Positions 1 through 6,397 of a stretch of 8,878 nucleotides of DNA are shown here, in pieces. A program made the translations under genes and the position numbers. Position 1 is the first letter of the stretch. Each line of letters begins with the position of its first letter. The DNA is from Bacteroidota bacterium. GTDB lineage: Bacteria; Bacteroidota; Ignavibacteria; UBA10030; UBA8401. Under the pieces are notes generated by a model. It made no database searches. It was not told the DNA's origin and saw only the letters and a list, made by a program, of their open reading frames with translations. The stretch is taken from contig JAVBYA010000115.1 of assembly GCA_030824295.1 (NCBI GenBank), forward strand, positions 1 through 8,878, in the 5' to 3' direction.

Positions 1-151
1 TCAGTTCATACCGTTCCAGGAAATCACGCACGGTGATAACGCGGGAGCCGATGACGGCAACAGTATCCATCGTCAGTTTGCTGGCGGAGGGAGCGATCTG
101 CGCAGTGGAGAGCGAGACGAGTCCGAGGAGCAGGGTAAGGATGTGCCTCAT
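1..151 (-). CDS. N-terminal fragment of a secreted protein, probably a SurA/parvulin-like peptidyl-prolyl isomerase (cut by left window edge)
   Basis: Fifty codons are visible from an ATG at 151, and the frame is still open at base 1. The first ~18 residues (MRHILTLLLGLVSLSTAQ) are a basic N-terminus plus hydrophobic core, i.e. a signal peptide, so the product is exported to the periplasm or beyond. The following segment, VAVIGSRVITVRDFLERYEL, resembles the start of the mature N-terminal domain of SurA/PpiC-type chaperone-isomerases (pattern VA.VG...IT..DF). That family folds outer-membrane proteins. The start codon overlaps the purC stop as ATGA, and an AGGGA lies about ten nt upstream inside purC, which supports this start and suggests translational coupling. 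The catalytic parvulin domain lies outside the window, so the isomerase call is inference from about 20 residues; any other exported protein is possible. Confidence 0.6.
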   Translation of the reverse strand, partial: MRHILTLLLGLVSLSTAQIAPSASKLTMDTVAVIGSRVITVRDFLERYEL

Positions 152-1038
152 TCGACGTTCTTCCCTGTCAGTTCGAACACGGCACGGTGATACAATTCGG
201 CGGTCCGCTGCAGCACATCCTCCGGCATGACCGGACCGGGAGGCTGCTTGTTGAAATTGATGGAGAGGAGATAGTCGCGGATGAACTGTTTATCGTAGCT
301 GTTCTGTGCTTTGCCCGGGGCATAGGTCGCGCGGGGCCAGAAGCGGGAGGAATCGGGGGTGAGAAGTTCGTCGATGATGATGAGTTGACCGTCCATCAAA
401 CCGAACTCCATCTTGGTATCCGCGATGATGATCCCTTTGGCTTCGGCGATCTCGGAGGCGCGTCGGTAGATGCGGATGGAGAGTTCCCGCACTTTCTCCG
501 CGGTCTCCTTCCCTTCCCGTTCCACCATCTTCGCAAAGGGAATGTTCTCGTCATGGATGCCTACGTCCGCCTTGGTGGAAGGGGTAAAGATCGGTTCCGG
601 GAGCCGTTGACTTTCCACCAGTCCTGCCGGAAGCGGGATGCCGCAGACCGCGCCGGTGGAACGGTAATCCTGCCAGCCGGAGCCGGAGATGTAGCCGCGC
701 ACGATGCATTCCACGGAGAGCGGCTGCGATTTCTTTACGAGCATGCTCCGGCCGCGGAGTTCTTCGCGGTACGGTGCGCAGACCGCCGGGAACTCGTCCA
801 CATTCGTCGAGACCACGTGGTTCGGCACGATATCCTTCGTTTGTTCGAACCAGAACGCTGAGATCTGCGTGAGAACCTTCCCTTTTCCCGGGATCCCCTG
901 CGGCATCACCACATCGAATGCGGAAAGTCGGTCCGTCGCGACAAAGAGGAGATGTTCACCGACATCGTAGATATCCCGCACTTTCCCTTTTTTCAGGAAG
1001 GTGAGTCCAGTGAAGTTGGTTTCAATGAGGGCATTCAT
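148..1038 (-). CDS. purC: Phosphoribosylaminoimidazole-succinocarboxamide synthase (SAICAR synthase)
   Basis: Cytosolic enzyme of de novo purine synthesis that joins CAIR and aspartate using ATP to give SAICAR. The 296-residue protein is the single-domain long form, similar in length to the yeast ADE1 type and longer than the ~240-residue E. coli type. Visible family marks are the ATP-binding start KGKVRDIYD (17-25), ATDRLSAFD (34-42), the first signature PLSVECIVRGYISGSGW (106-122), FTPSTK..VGIHDENI (151-166), the second signature IIADTKMEFG (204-213) and DELLTPDSSRFWP (223-235). All look intact. The ATG at 1038 follows a TAGGA whose first three bases are the stop of aat, nine nt upstream, so the ribosome site overlaps the previous stop. 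The gene ends in an ATGA overlap with the next one. Its company (aat, pfkA, a folding factor) is not a purine operon, so regulation is probably that of a housekeeping transcript. Confidence 0.97.
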   Translation of the reverse strand: MNALIETNFTGLTFLKKGKVRDIYDVGEHLLFVATDRLSAFDVVMPQGIPGKGKVLTQISAFWFEQTKDIVPNHVVSTNVDEFPAVCAPYREELRGRSMLVKKSQPLSVECIVRGYISGSGWQDYRSTGAVCGIPLPAGLVESQRLPEPIFTPSTKADVGIHDENIPFAKMVEREGKETAEKVRELSIRIYRRASEIAEAKGIIIADTKMEFGLMDGQLIIIDELLTPDSSRFWPRATYAPGKAQNSYDKQFIRDYLLSINFNKQPPGPVMPEDVLQRTAELYHRAVFELTGKNVE

Positions 1039-1047
1039 GGTCGTGTC

Positions 1048-1656
1048 CTATGCAAAGCGGCATGTGCTGCGGAGTGCATCGTCCAGCAGGAGCAGATACT
1101 CCTGCTGAGGGATCTCGATGCAGCCGAGTGTTGCCAGATGGTCGTTCTGATACTGCGTGTCGAGCAGACGGTATCCCTGCGCGGTGAGCCGTTCCACCAG
1201 CGCGACAAGCGCTGCCTTTGATGCATCGGTGCGGAGACTGAACATCGATTCGCCGAAGAACGCACCGCCGATGGAAACGCCGTAGAGTCCGCCGGCGAGT
1301 TCACCGCCGCACCAGCTCTCCACGGAATGGGCGAACCCGAGACGATGGAGTTCGCAGTAGCTCTGCACGATGGTCTCGGAGATCCAGACATCCTCGCGGT
1401 CTGCGCATGCGCGGATGACCGCTTCAAAGTCGGTATCGAACCGGATCTCGAAGACGCGGTTCCGGATAGTGCGGCGGAGCGAGCGCGAGACCTTCAGACC
1501 GTCCAGCGGGATGATGCCCCGGAGTTCCGGTGCGAACCAGCGGATATCCCCCTCCCTGCCGTCCGCCATCGGGAAGAACCCGTTGCAGTAGGCATTCAGA
1601 AGGAAACGGCTGTCGATGATCGTCCTGCCGGACGGTGATGTGGATGTTGTCTTCAC
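1048..1656 (-). CDS. aat: Leucyl/phenylalanyl-tRNA--protein transferase
   Basis: Transfers Leu or Phe from charged tRNA to proteins with N-terminal Lys or Arg, marking them for ClpS/ClpAP in the bacterial N-degron pathway; cytosolic. The 202 residues are shorter than E. coli Aat (~234) but keep the conserved core: NAYCNGFFPM (21-30), WFAPELRGIIPLDGLKVSRS (40-59), GFAHSVESW (107-115), GGLYGVSIGGAFFGESMFS (122-140), ASKAAL (145-150) and LLDTQ (164-168). E136 and Q168 sit 32 residues apart, exactly as the catalytic-centre Glu156 and Gln188 of E. coli Aat. Near the C-terminus the usual IPRR-type motif reads IPQQEY, a minor departure. The start is GTG at 1656. The frame is blocked by a stop four codons upstream and no ATG occurs before residue 30, so GTG is essentially forced. 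No clear Shine-Dalgarno is seen; a hairpin ends ten nt upstream. Confidence 0.95.
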   Translation of the reverse strand: MKTTSTSPSGRTIIDSRFLLNAYCNGFFPMADGREGDIRWFAPELRGIIPLDGLKVSRSLRRTIRNRVFEIRFDTDFEAVIRACADREDVWISETIVQSYCELHRLGFAHSVESWCGGELAGGLYGVSIGGAFFGESMFSLRTDASKAALVALVERLTAQGYRLLDTQYQNDHLATLGCIEIPQQEYLLLLDDALRSTCRFA

Positions 1657-1666
1657 GATAAAAGAT

Positions 1667-1707
1667 CAATGCCGAGTGAGCTTCAGTGTTCGAAGTCCTC
1701 GGCATTG
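1667..1707 (-). terminator. Hairpin between pfkA and aat: weak terminator or translational control element
   Basis: Perfect 10-bp inverted repeat CAATGCCGAG (1667-1676) / CTCGGCATTG (1698-1707), with a 21-nt loop that contains a further 4-bp stem (CTTC 1681-1684 / GAAG 1692-1695). Read on the minus strand it lies 29 nt after the pfkA stop and is followed by ATCTTTTATC, a short broken T-run, then directly by the GTG of aat. It could be a leaky intrinsic terminator for pfkA or a structure limiting aat translation. The T-run is poor, so the terminator reading is tentative. Confidence 0.45.
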
Positions 1708-1736
1708 AATGACGCGGTGCGTGTACGGTGTTCGGA

Positions 1737-2837
1737 TTATTCGTCGCCGAAACTCGTGCCGACGGCACGGGCGGTGTTGACGATCTCGCCGTCCACCGGT
1801 ACGAGACGCTGTTTGGAGATGGCATCCTTGATCGCCACGCTCGTGACGTTCAGACCGCGCAGGCTCACCATGCGTCCGAACTCGCCGTTCACGGCAAGCT
1901 CGACCGCTTTGGTACCGTAGCGGGTGGCCAGCACACGGTCGAATGCCGTGGGGCTTCCGCCGCGCTGCAAATGACCGAGGATGGTGGTGCGGGTCTCGAG
2001 TCCCGTCTCCTGCGTGATACGGCGTCCGACATGTTCACCGATTCCGCCGAAGCGGATCGGGTCGGTCCGTTTCACGTCCGTCTCTTTGATCACGATCTCT
2101 TCGTCCGCCGCCTTTGCGCCTTCCGCCACACAGACGATGCTGTAGCGGTTGCCGCGCGTGCTGCGTTCGATCACCCGGCGCATGACGCTCTCCCATTTGA
2201 ACGGATTCTCCGGGAGGAGGATGATATCGGCGCCGCCGGCGAGACCCGCCTGCAGTGCGATCCATCCGGCGTAGCGTCCCATCACTTCGATCACCATCAC
2301 GCGATGGTGGGCGGAAGCGGTGGTGTGCAGACGGTCGATCGCTTCGGTCGCAATGGAGAGCGCCGTATCGAATCCGAACGTCTGGTCGGTCGCATCAAGA
2401 TCGTTGTCGATCGTTTTCGGAACGCCGACGATGTTCATGCCGAGTTCGGCGAGTTTATTGGAGATGTGCATCGTGCCGTCGCCGCCGATGGTGATGAGCG
2501 CATCCAGGCCCCAGCCTTTGTAATGCTTCAGCACCCGCTGTGACGCGTCCACGATCTCCACGCCGTTCATCCCTTCGGTGGGATAATGGAATGGGTCCCC
2601 TTTATTGGACGTGCCGAGGATCGTGCCGCCCTGGCCGATGATACCGGCGATGTCATCGCGCGAGATCTCGCGCATCTTGCCTTCGACGAATCCTTCGAAT
2701 CCGTCCTCAATGCCGACGATGGTCAGTCCGTAGTCGTTCATGGCCGGTTTTGCCACACCGCGGATCACGGCGTTCAAACCAGGACAATCTCCGCCTCCGG
2801 TCAGTATTCCAAGTCGTTTTATCTTCTTTGTATTCAT
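1737..2837 (-). CDS. pfkA: 6-phosphofructokinase, group III / mixed-substrate type
   Basis: Phosphorylates fructose 6-phosphate to the 1,6-bisphosphate, the committing step of glycolysis; cytosolic. The 366-residue product starts MNTKKIKRLGILTGGGDCPG, with the nucleotide-binding loop GGDCPGLNAVIRGV (15-28), phosphoryl-donor site GGDGT (118-122), catalytic PKTIDND (140-146), MGR (186-188), GAD..LLPE (202-210) and GGSPTAFDR (293-301). The Gly after the GGD (E. coli Gly104 equivalent) predicts ATP rather than pyrophosphate as donor, while Lys in PKTIDND (E. coli position 124) is typical of the PPi/mixed-substrate clade. I chose the ATG at 2837 because the Rossmann strand begins right after it as in the family; an ATG 12 codons upstream at 2873 is possible but adds an unconserved tail. 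The nearest GGAG is 16 nt upstream, so the ribosome site is weak. The 72-nt upstream gap is AT-rich and could hold its own promoter, e.g. TACATTGA on the minus strand. Confidence 0.95.
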   Translation of the reverse strand: MNTKKIKRLGILTGGGDCPGLNAVIRGVAKPAMNDYGLTIVGIEDGFEGFVEGKMREISRDDIAGIIGQGGTILGTSNKGDPFHYPTEGMNGVEIVDASQRVLKHYKGWGLDALITIGGDGTMHISNKLAELGMNIVGVPKTIDNDLDATDQTFGFDTALSIATEAIDRLHTTASAHHRVMVIEVMGRYAGWIALQAGLAGGADIILLPENPFKWESVMRRVIERSTRGNRYSIVCVAEGAKAADEEIVIKETDVKRTDPIRFGGIGEHVGRRITQETGLETRTTILGHLQRGGSPTAFDRVLATRYGTKAVELAVNGEFGRMVSLRGLNVTSVAIKDAISKQRLVPVDGEIVNTARAVGTSFGDE

Positions 2838-2909
2838 AATTTTCGGTTGTTTTCTCCAGTGTTGACACATCAATGTAAGGAAAATTGCGAACTTTTAAAA
2901 GGTCTTTTT

Positions 2910-3899
2910 TTATGCTCCCAGCACAGCACGTTCAAGGATCTCCTGATTGTGCAGTGATTGTTCGAGCGGAACAGGAGGTTCGCTTCCATTCAGGATGCAA
3001 TCCGAGAACCGTTCCACTTCGATGGTATAGAGATCGGGGACGGTGAAGCGTTCCGTTGTGACGGAACCGACGAGCCCTTTCTCCCCCCGCTTGAGCTCCA
3101 GCACCGCTTCGACCCTGCTCGGTGTGAAATTGAATGCGGAGATGGATCCTTCCGTGCCGAAGAACTCGATGAAGCCCTGCCGGTACGGTGTTTCGTACGA
3201 TGTATAGATAGTGCCGAGCGTTCCGCGGGAGAAGTGCAGTGAGAGCACGTTCGCCGTTTCGACCTTGCCGGAAGTGGGAGTGTTGTTCATCATGCTCCGG
3301 ACATCGGCCACGCGGTCATCGCCGAGGATGAACCGCATCGTATCCAGACAATGTACGCCGATGTCGAACAACGGTCCGGCGCCCGCTTCTTTCTGGTCCA
3401 GCACCCACGCACGCTGCGACATCCGGACATCGTAGATGAAATGGGATTGTGCGAAGATCACCTTGCCGATCGTTCCGGAAGCAACGATCTCCTTCATGCG
3501 CAGGACGAGCGGGGAGAACCGGAGCATGTGTCCCACCATGAGCTTCACTACGGCCCGGCGTGCGGCATCGGCCATCTCCTGCGCCTGTCGGACGGAGACC
3601 GCCATCGGTTTCTCCACCAGAATATGCTTTCCGGCAGCTGCAGCGGCGAGCGCTTCTGCATGGTGCTGGGCGTTGGAGGAGACGATGAAGACCGCATCGA
3701 CCTCCGGGGACGAGACAAGCGCTTCCACGGAGTCAAAAGAAAAAGGGATGCCGTATTCGAGCGCTTTTTGTCTCGCTGCTTCCGGCGACCGTTTTTGGAT
3801 CGCCGTCAGTTCCGCATTCGATGCCGCGCGGATAGCGGGCATGATGGCCCGCTCCGCGAATGCACCGAATCCGATGATGCCGTAACGTATCTTTTTCAT
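2910..3899 (-). CDS. Gfo/Idh/MocA-family NAD(P)-dependent oxidoreductase
   Basis: Soluble dehydrogenase of the glucose-fructose oxidoreductase / inositol dehydrogenase / MocA superfamily, 329 residues, the usual length. The N-terminal Rossmann domain (about 1-120) opens with a strand and GFGAFA (10-15), a slightly altered GxGxxA dinucleotide loop, and ends with the conserved VEKPM (95-99), whose EKP Lys97 is the family's catalytic/cofactor residue. The C-terminal alpha/beta domain holds GPLFDIGVHCLDTMRF (175-190), where the D-x-G-x-H supplies the active-site His183. No signal peptide or Tat motif is present, so it is cytosolic. The substrate cannot be read from sequence; sugars, inositols and sugar-nucleotides are all used in this family. 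The ATG at 3899 has AAGGA four nt upstream. It follows the cytochrome gene by 31 nt and probably shares its transcript. Confidence 0.9.
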   Translation of the reverse strand: MKKIRYGIIGFGAFAERAIMPAIRAASNAELTAIQKRSPEAARQKALEYGIPFSFDSVEALVSSPEVDAVFIVSSNAQHHAEALAAAAAGKHILVEKPMAVSVRQAQEMADAARRAVVKLMVGHMLRFSPLVLRMKEIVASGTIGKVIFAQSHFIYDVRMSQRAWVLDQKEAGAGPLFDIGVHCLDTMRFILGDDRVADVRSMMNNTPTSGKVETANVLSLHFSRGTLGTIYTSYETPYRQGFIEFFGTEGSISAFNFTPSRVEAVLELKRGEKGLVGSVTTERFTVPDLYTIEVERFSDCILNGSEPPVPLEQSLHNQEILERAVLGA

Positions 3900-3930
3900 T
3901 GTTCCTTTTCTCTAAAAAATGGTTCCTGGT

Positions 3931-4917
3931 TCATTGCTTGGCGGTGAACTTCTCCACCTTGTTGGAGACCGGCGGAACGGTCTGCAGGAACCGGAAGATC
4001 GCTTTCAGATCCCCTTCCTCCATCCCTGCATACAACAGCCACGGCATCGCCGTATTGAACTCGCCTGCCTTGACGGTCGTCTTCAGCCAGACAGAATCAC
4101 GGTACGCGGTGAACCGTTTGACGAACACCTCTTCCGTCCACAGACCGATGCCGGTCTCATGATCCTGCGTGATGTTCGCAGAGCGGACGATATCGCCGGT
4201 GGCGGGGCTGCGGAACTCGAAACCGCCGGCAAGATGCTTGCCCGGTATCGGCGTCCCTTTCTCCATTGGTGTGTGACAATCGGTGCAGCCGGCGATGGTG
4301 AACATATATTCTCCGTACTTCAGCGTATCGGTCGGAGCCGGTTTCTTCATCGGTGATGCTTCTTTGGGAATGGTCTTCACGATGATGTTCATCGGGAAAT
4401 TCAGATCAGCAACCGGATATTCCCCTTCCTTCGGTGCAAGCGTCCGGATGTAGGCGATGATGGAACGGACATCTTCCGGGTCCATCTTGCCATAGGCCAG
4501 ATACGGCATCATCGGGAACATCGCACGGCCGTCATTGGTAACGCCGGTGGTGATCAAGCGATAGAGTTCGCCGTCCGAATACCGCGAGAGGAACGTCGGA
4601 GTGATGTTCTGCGCATAGATGGTCCCGGGCATGCCGGCAAGTGCTTCATCGAACTTGTCGCCCCCTTTCCCTTCCGTCCCGGGAACGATCGGTCCGGCGA
4701 ACCTGGTCCAGTCGCGCACAGAGTGACAATCGATGCATCCGGCAACGTGATGCGCCAGATACTTCCCGCGGGTGATCCGTTCCGGCGTGGCCTCCACGGT
4801 GAGACTCTGCGCGGGAGCGATCTTCGGGAATGCTGTCATAAGGTACACCACCATCGCAGCCGCACCCAACACGATAACGCCGACGATGATGCCGGTGATC
4901 TTCATTGCTTTCTTCAT
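3931..4917 (-). CDS. Membrane-anchored diheme cytochrome c
   Basis: Electron-transfer protein with two class-I cytochrome c domains facing the periplasm. Residues 7-29 are a hydrophobic segment (ITGIIVGVIVLGAAAMVVYL) without an obvious cleavage site, so it is best read as an N-terminal membrane anchor. Covalent heme sites are CIDCH (61-65) and CTDCH (211-215), each preceded by the same RGKYLAHHVAG / YGEYMFTIAG helix. Likely distal Met ligands are M136 or M137 (FPMMPY) and M291 (MPWLLY), each followed by a helix (DVRSIIAYIRTL, DLKAIFRFLQTV). The two domains therefore look like an internal duplication of ~150 residues. Similar diheme proteins act as electron-accepting subunits of membrane dehydrogenases or donate to terminal oxidases; the partner here is unknown. 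The ATG at 4917 has AGGAGG seven nt upstream, the strongest ribosome site in the window. It is first in its transcript, divergent from lptF. Confidence 0.92.
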   Translation of the reverse strand: MKKAMKITGIIVGVIVLGAAAMVVYLMTAFPKIAPAQSLTVEATPERITRGKYLAHHVAGCIDCHSVRDWTRFAGPIVPGTEGKGGDKFDEALAGMPGTIYAQNITPTFLSRYSDGELYRLITTGVTNDGRAMFPMMPYLAYGKMDPEDVRSIIAYIRTLAPKEGEYPVADLNFPMNIIVKTIPKEASPMKKPAPTDTLKYGEYMFTIAGCTDCHTPMEKGTPIPGKHLAGGFEFRSPATGDIVRSANITQDHETGIGLWTEEVFVKRFTAYRDSVWLKTTVKAGEFNTAMPWLLYAGMEEGDLKAIFRFLQTVPPVSNKVEKFTAKQ

Positions 4918-4933
4918 TCCGTCCCCTCCTGAA

Positions 4934-4968
4934 TTGTGTAGGAATCAGTGATGTGATGCATAAATTTG
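4934..4968 (+). promoter_or_regulatory. Possible promoter for lptF-lptG
   Basis: TAAATTTG at 4961-4968 fits the Bacteroidota -7 consensus TAnnTTTG exactly. A TTG at 4934-4936 lies 24 nt upstream, slightly farther than the usual spacing. It would start transcription near 4975, about 50 nt before the lptF ATG. The element lies within or next to the likely start site of the opposing promoter, so the two could interfere. Confidence 0.35.
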
Positions 4969-4972
4969 TGCT

Positions 4973-5002
4973 GTAAATTAGAAATATTTCCTTGATTGTC
5001 AA
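4973..5002 (-). promoter_or_regulatory. Predicted promoter for the cytochrome c / oxidoreductase transcript
   Basis: On the minus strand a TTGACA (5002-4997) precedes TAATTTAC (4980-4973). Counted as a Bacteroidota-type promoter, TTG is followed by 19 nt and then TAnnTT, close to the TTG / TAnnTTTG layout. As a sigma-70 promoter the -35 is perfect and the -10 poor. Transcription would start near 4966, giving a leader of about 50 nt before the ATG at 4917. This is pattern matching only. Confidence 0.4.
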
Positions 5003-5026
5003 ACCAAATGGGAGGTATCTTGTATC

Positions 5027-6397
5027 ATGAAATTGCCGCTGTATATTCTGAAACGCCACTTCGCCCCCTTTTTCGGATCGTTCTTCTTCCTGATGTCCGT
5101 GTTCGTCCTGCAATTCGTGATGAAATTCATGGATCAACTGGTGGGGAAAGGATTGAGCGGGGCCGTGATCGCCGAGCTGATGCTGCTGAATCTGGCATGG
5201 ATGATGGTGCTGGCGGTGCCGATGGCGGTGCTGGTGGCAACACTGATGGCATTCGGTGCGATGGCCGCCGCGAACGAAGTGACCGCAATGAAAGCGGGGG
5301 GCATGAGTCTGTACCGGATGATGTTCCCCGTTGCACTGGCAGCGATGCTCGTCACCTGGCTGATGATCGAGTTCAATAACAAGGTCCTGCCGGAAGCGAA
5401 CCACCGTTCCAAGACACTCACCATGGACATCCGCCGCAAGAAACCGACACTGACGCTCGTGCCGGGACTCTTCAGTCAGGATATGCCGGGATACAGCATG
5501 CTGGTCCGGAAGACCTTCGAGGAATCCAACGCATTGGAAGGAGTGACGATCTTCAATCACTCCGATCCGAACAAGAACACGCTCATCACCGCTCAGCACG
5601 GCACGCTCTCCTTCTCCGGCGACTATCAGAAGCTCATCATGGACCTATATGACGGGGAGATCCACGAAGTGGACCATACGAAACCGAACATGTACCGCAC
5701 CATCCGGTTCGAGCGGCAGAGGATCACGACGGTCTCCGAAGGGTTCGATTTCGAACGGTCCGCTGTGAACGAATTCTCCCGCGGGGACCGGGAACTCAGT
5801 TCCGCCGAGATGCGGTACATGGTGGACAGTCTGCAGGGGCTTTCTGCGACGATCCGGCAGCGTGTCTCCGATTATTCGGTCGGTCTGCAGGAGAAGCTCT
5901 TCACCGGTTCCATCACACCCCAGACCCCTGCTGCGGAATTCTGGAGGAATGTGGAGCAATACACAAGCATGGGAAGCCAGTTGACATTCCTGCGGAACAA
6001 CATCGACAATGAGGTGTCGAACATCGACTATCAGCAGAAACAGGTCCGGGAGTTCCAGGTGGAGATCCACAAGAAATACTCCATCCCTGTCGCCTGTTTC
6101 GTCTTCATCCTTGTCGGCGCACCGCTCGGCGTGATGGCGCGGCGCGGCGGATTCGGCATCGCCGCATCATTGAGTCTGGGCTTCTTCCTCCTCTACTGGT
6201 CCTCGCTGATCGGCGGGGAGAAACTGGCGGACCGGCACGTGATCGAACCGTGGTTCGGCATGTGGGTCGCGAACATCTTCATCGGAGGGCTCGGCATCGT
6301 ACTGACCTATAAAGTAGCGAAAGAGAACATCGAACTGAACTTCGACTGGTGGCGGCGTTTCGTACCGAAACGGTTCCAGAAAGGACCGCAGCAGTGA
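5027..6397 (+). CDS. lptF: LPS export ABC transporter permease, LptF-type
   Basis: Inner-membrane permease that, with LptG and the ATPase LptB2, extracts lipopolysaccharide and passes it to LptC/LptA. Hydrophobic segments fit the six-helix LptF/G fold: about 12-34, 47-80, 98-117, then 352-370, 376-396 and 408-428. EVTAMKAGGMSLYRMMFP (84-101) between helices 2 and 3 is the conserved coupling-helix region that contacts LptB, and ARRGGFG (371-377) is the conserved cytosolic loop. Residues ~118-250 are the periplasmic beta-jellyroll. At 456 residues it is ~90 longer than E. coli LptF (366); the surplus is a polar, apparently helical stretch at ~255-348 just before helix 4. GGAGG at 5011-5015 lies 11 nt before the ATG, a slightly long spacing. 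The stop overlaps the lptG start. The F versus G assignment rests on the N-terminus and gene order. Confidence 0.9.
   Translation: MKLPLYILKRHFAPFFGSFFFLMSVFVLQFVMKFMDQLVGKGLSGAVIAELMLLNLAWMMVLAVPMAVLVATLMAFGAMAAANEVTAMKAGGMSLYRMMFPVALAAMLVTWLMIEFNNKVLPEANHRSKTLTMDIRRKKPTLTLVPGLFSQDMPGYSMLVRKTFEESNALEGVTIFNHSDPNKNTLITAQHGTLSFSGDYQKLIMDLYDGEIHEVDHTKPNMYRTIRFERQRITTVSEGFDFERSAVNEFSRGDRELSSAEMRYMVDSLQGLSATIRQRVSDYSVGLQEKLFTGSITPQTPAAEFWRNVEQYTSMGSQLTFLRNNIDNEVSNIDYQQKQVREFQVEIHKKYSIPVACFVFILVGAPLGVMARRGGFGIAASLSLGFFLLYWSSLIGGEKLADRHVIEPWFGMWVANIFIGGLGIVLTYKVAKENIELNFDWWRRFVPKRFQKGPQQ

Noticed and set aside
187..861. Plus-strand open frame of 224 codons opposite purC
   Set aside because: Shadow of purC, with biased composition and no domain pattern.
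1728..2543. Long plus-strand open frame (271 codons) opposite pfkA
   Set aside because: Antisense shadow of a clearly conserved gene; the translation is rich in His, Asp and Arg, shows no recognisable motif, and is explained by the codon bias of pfkA.
2862..2867. TTGACA on the plus strand upstream of pfkA
   Set aside because: It points away from pfkA into the 3' end of the oxidoreductase gene, with no convincing -10 or plus-strand gene to serve.
2892..2901. Palindrome CTTTTAAAAG just after the oxidoreductase stop
   Set aside because: An AT-only 10-bp palindrome in an AT-rich spacer; too short and weak to call a terminator or operator.
3351..3947. Plus-strand open frame of 198 codons opposite the Gfo/Idh/MocA gene
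   Set aside because: Antisense shadow with Arg/Asp/Cys-rich sequence and no motif.
4646..5599. Minus-strand open frame of 317 codons spanning the cytochrome start, the divergent spacer and lptF
   Set aside because: It crosses two confident genes and their promoter region; its His- and Gln-rich middle (e.g. HQHRHRHRQHHH) is typical of reading antisense to membrane-protein codons.
6349..6393. Upstream ATG as the lptG start
   Set aside because: It would add 15 residues with no family likeness and a 49-nt overlap with lptF; the GTG at 6394 has a ribosome site and the family N-terminus.
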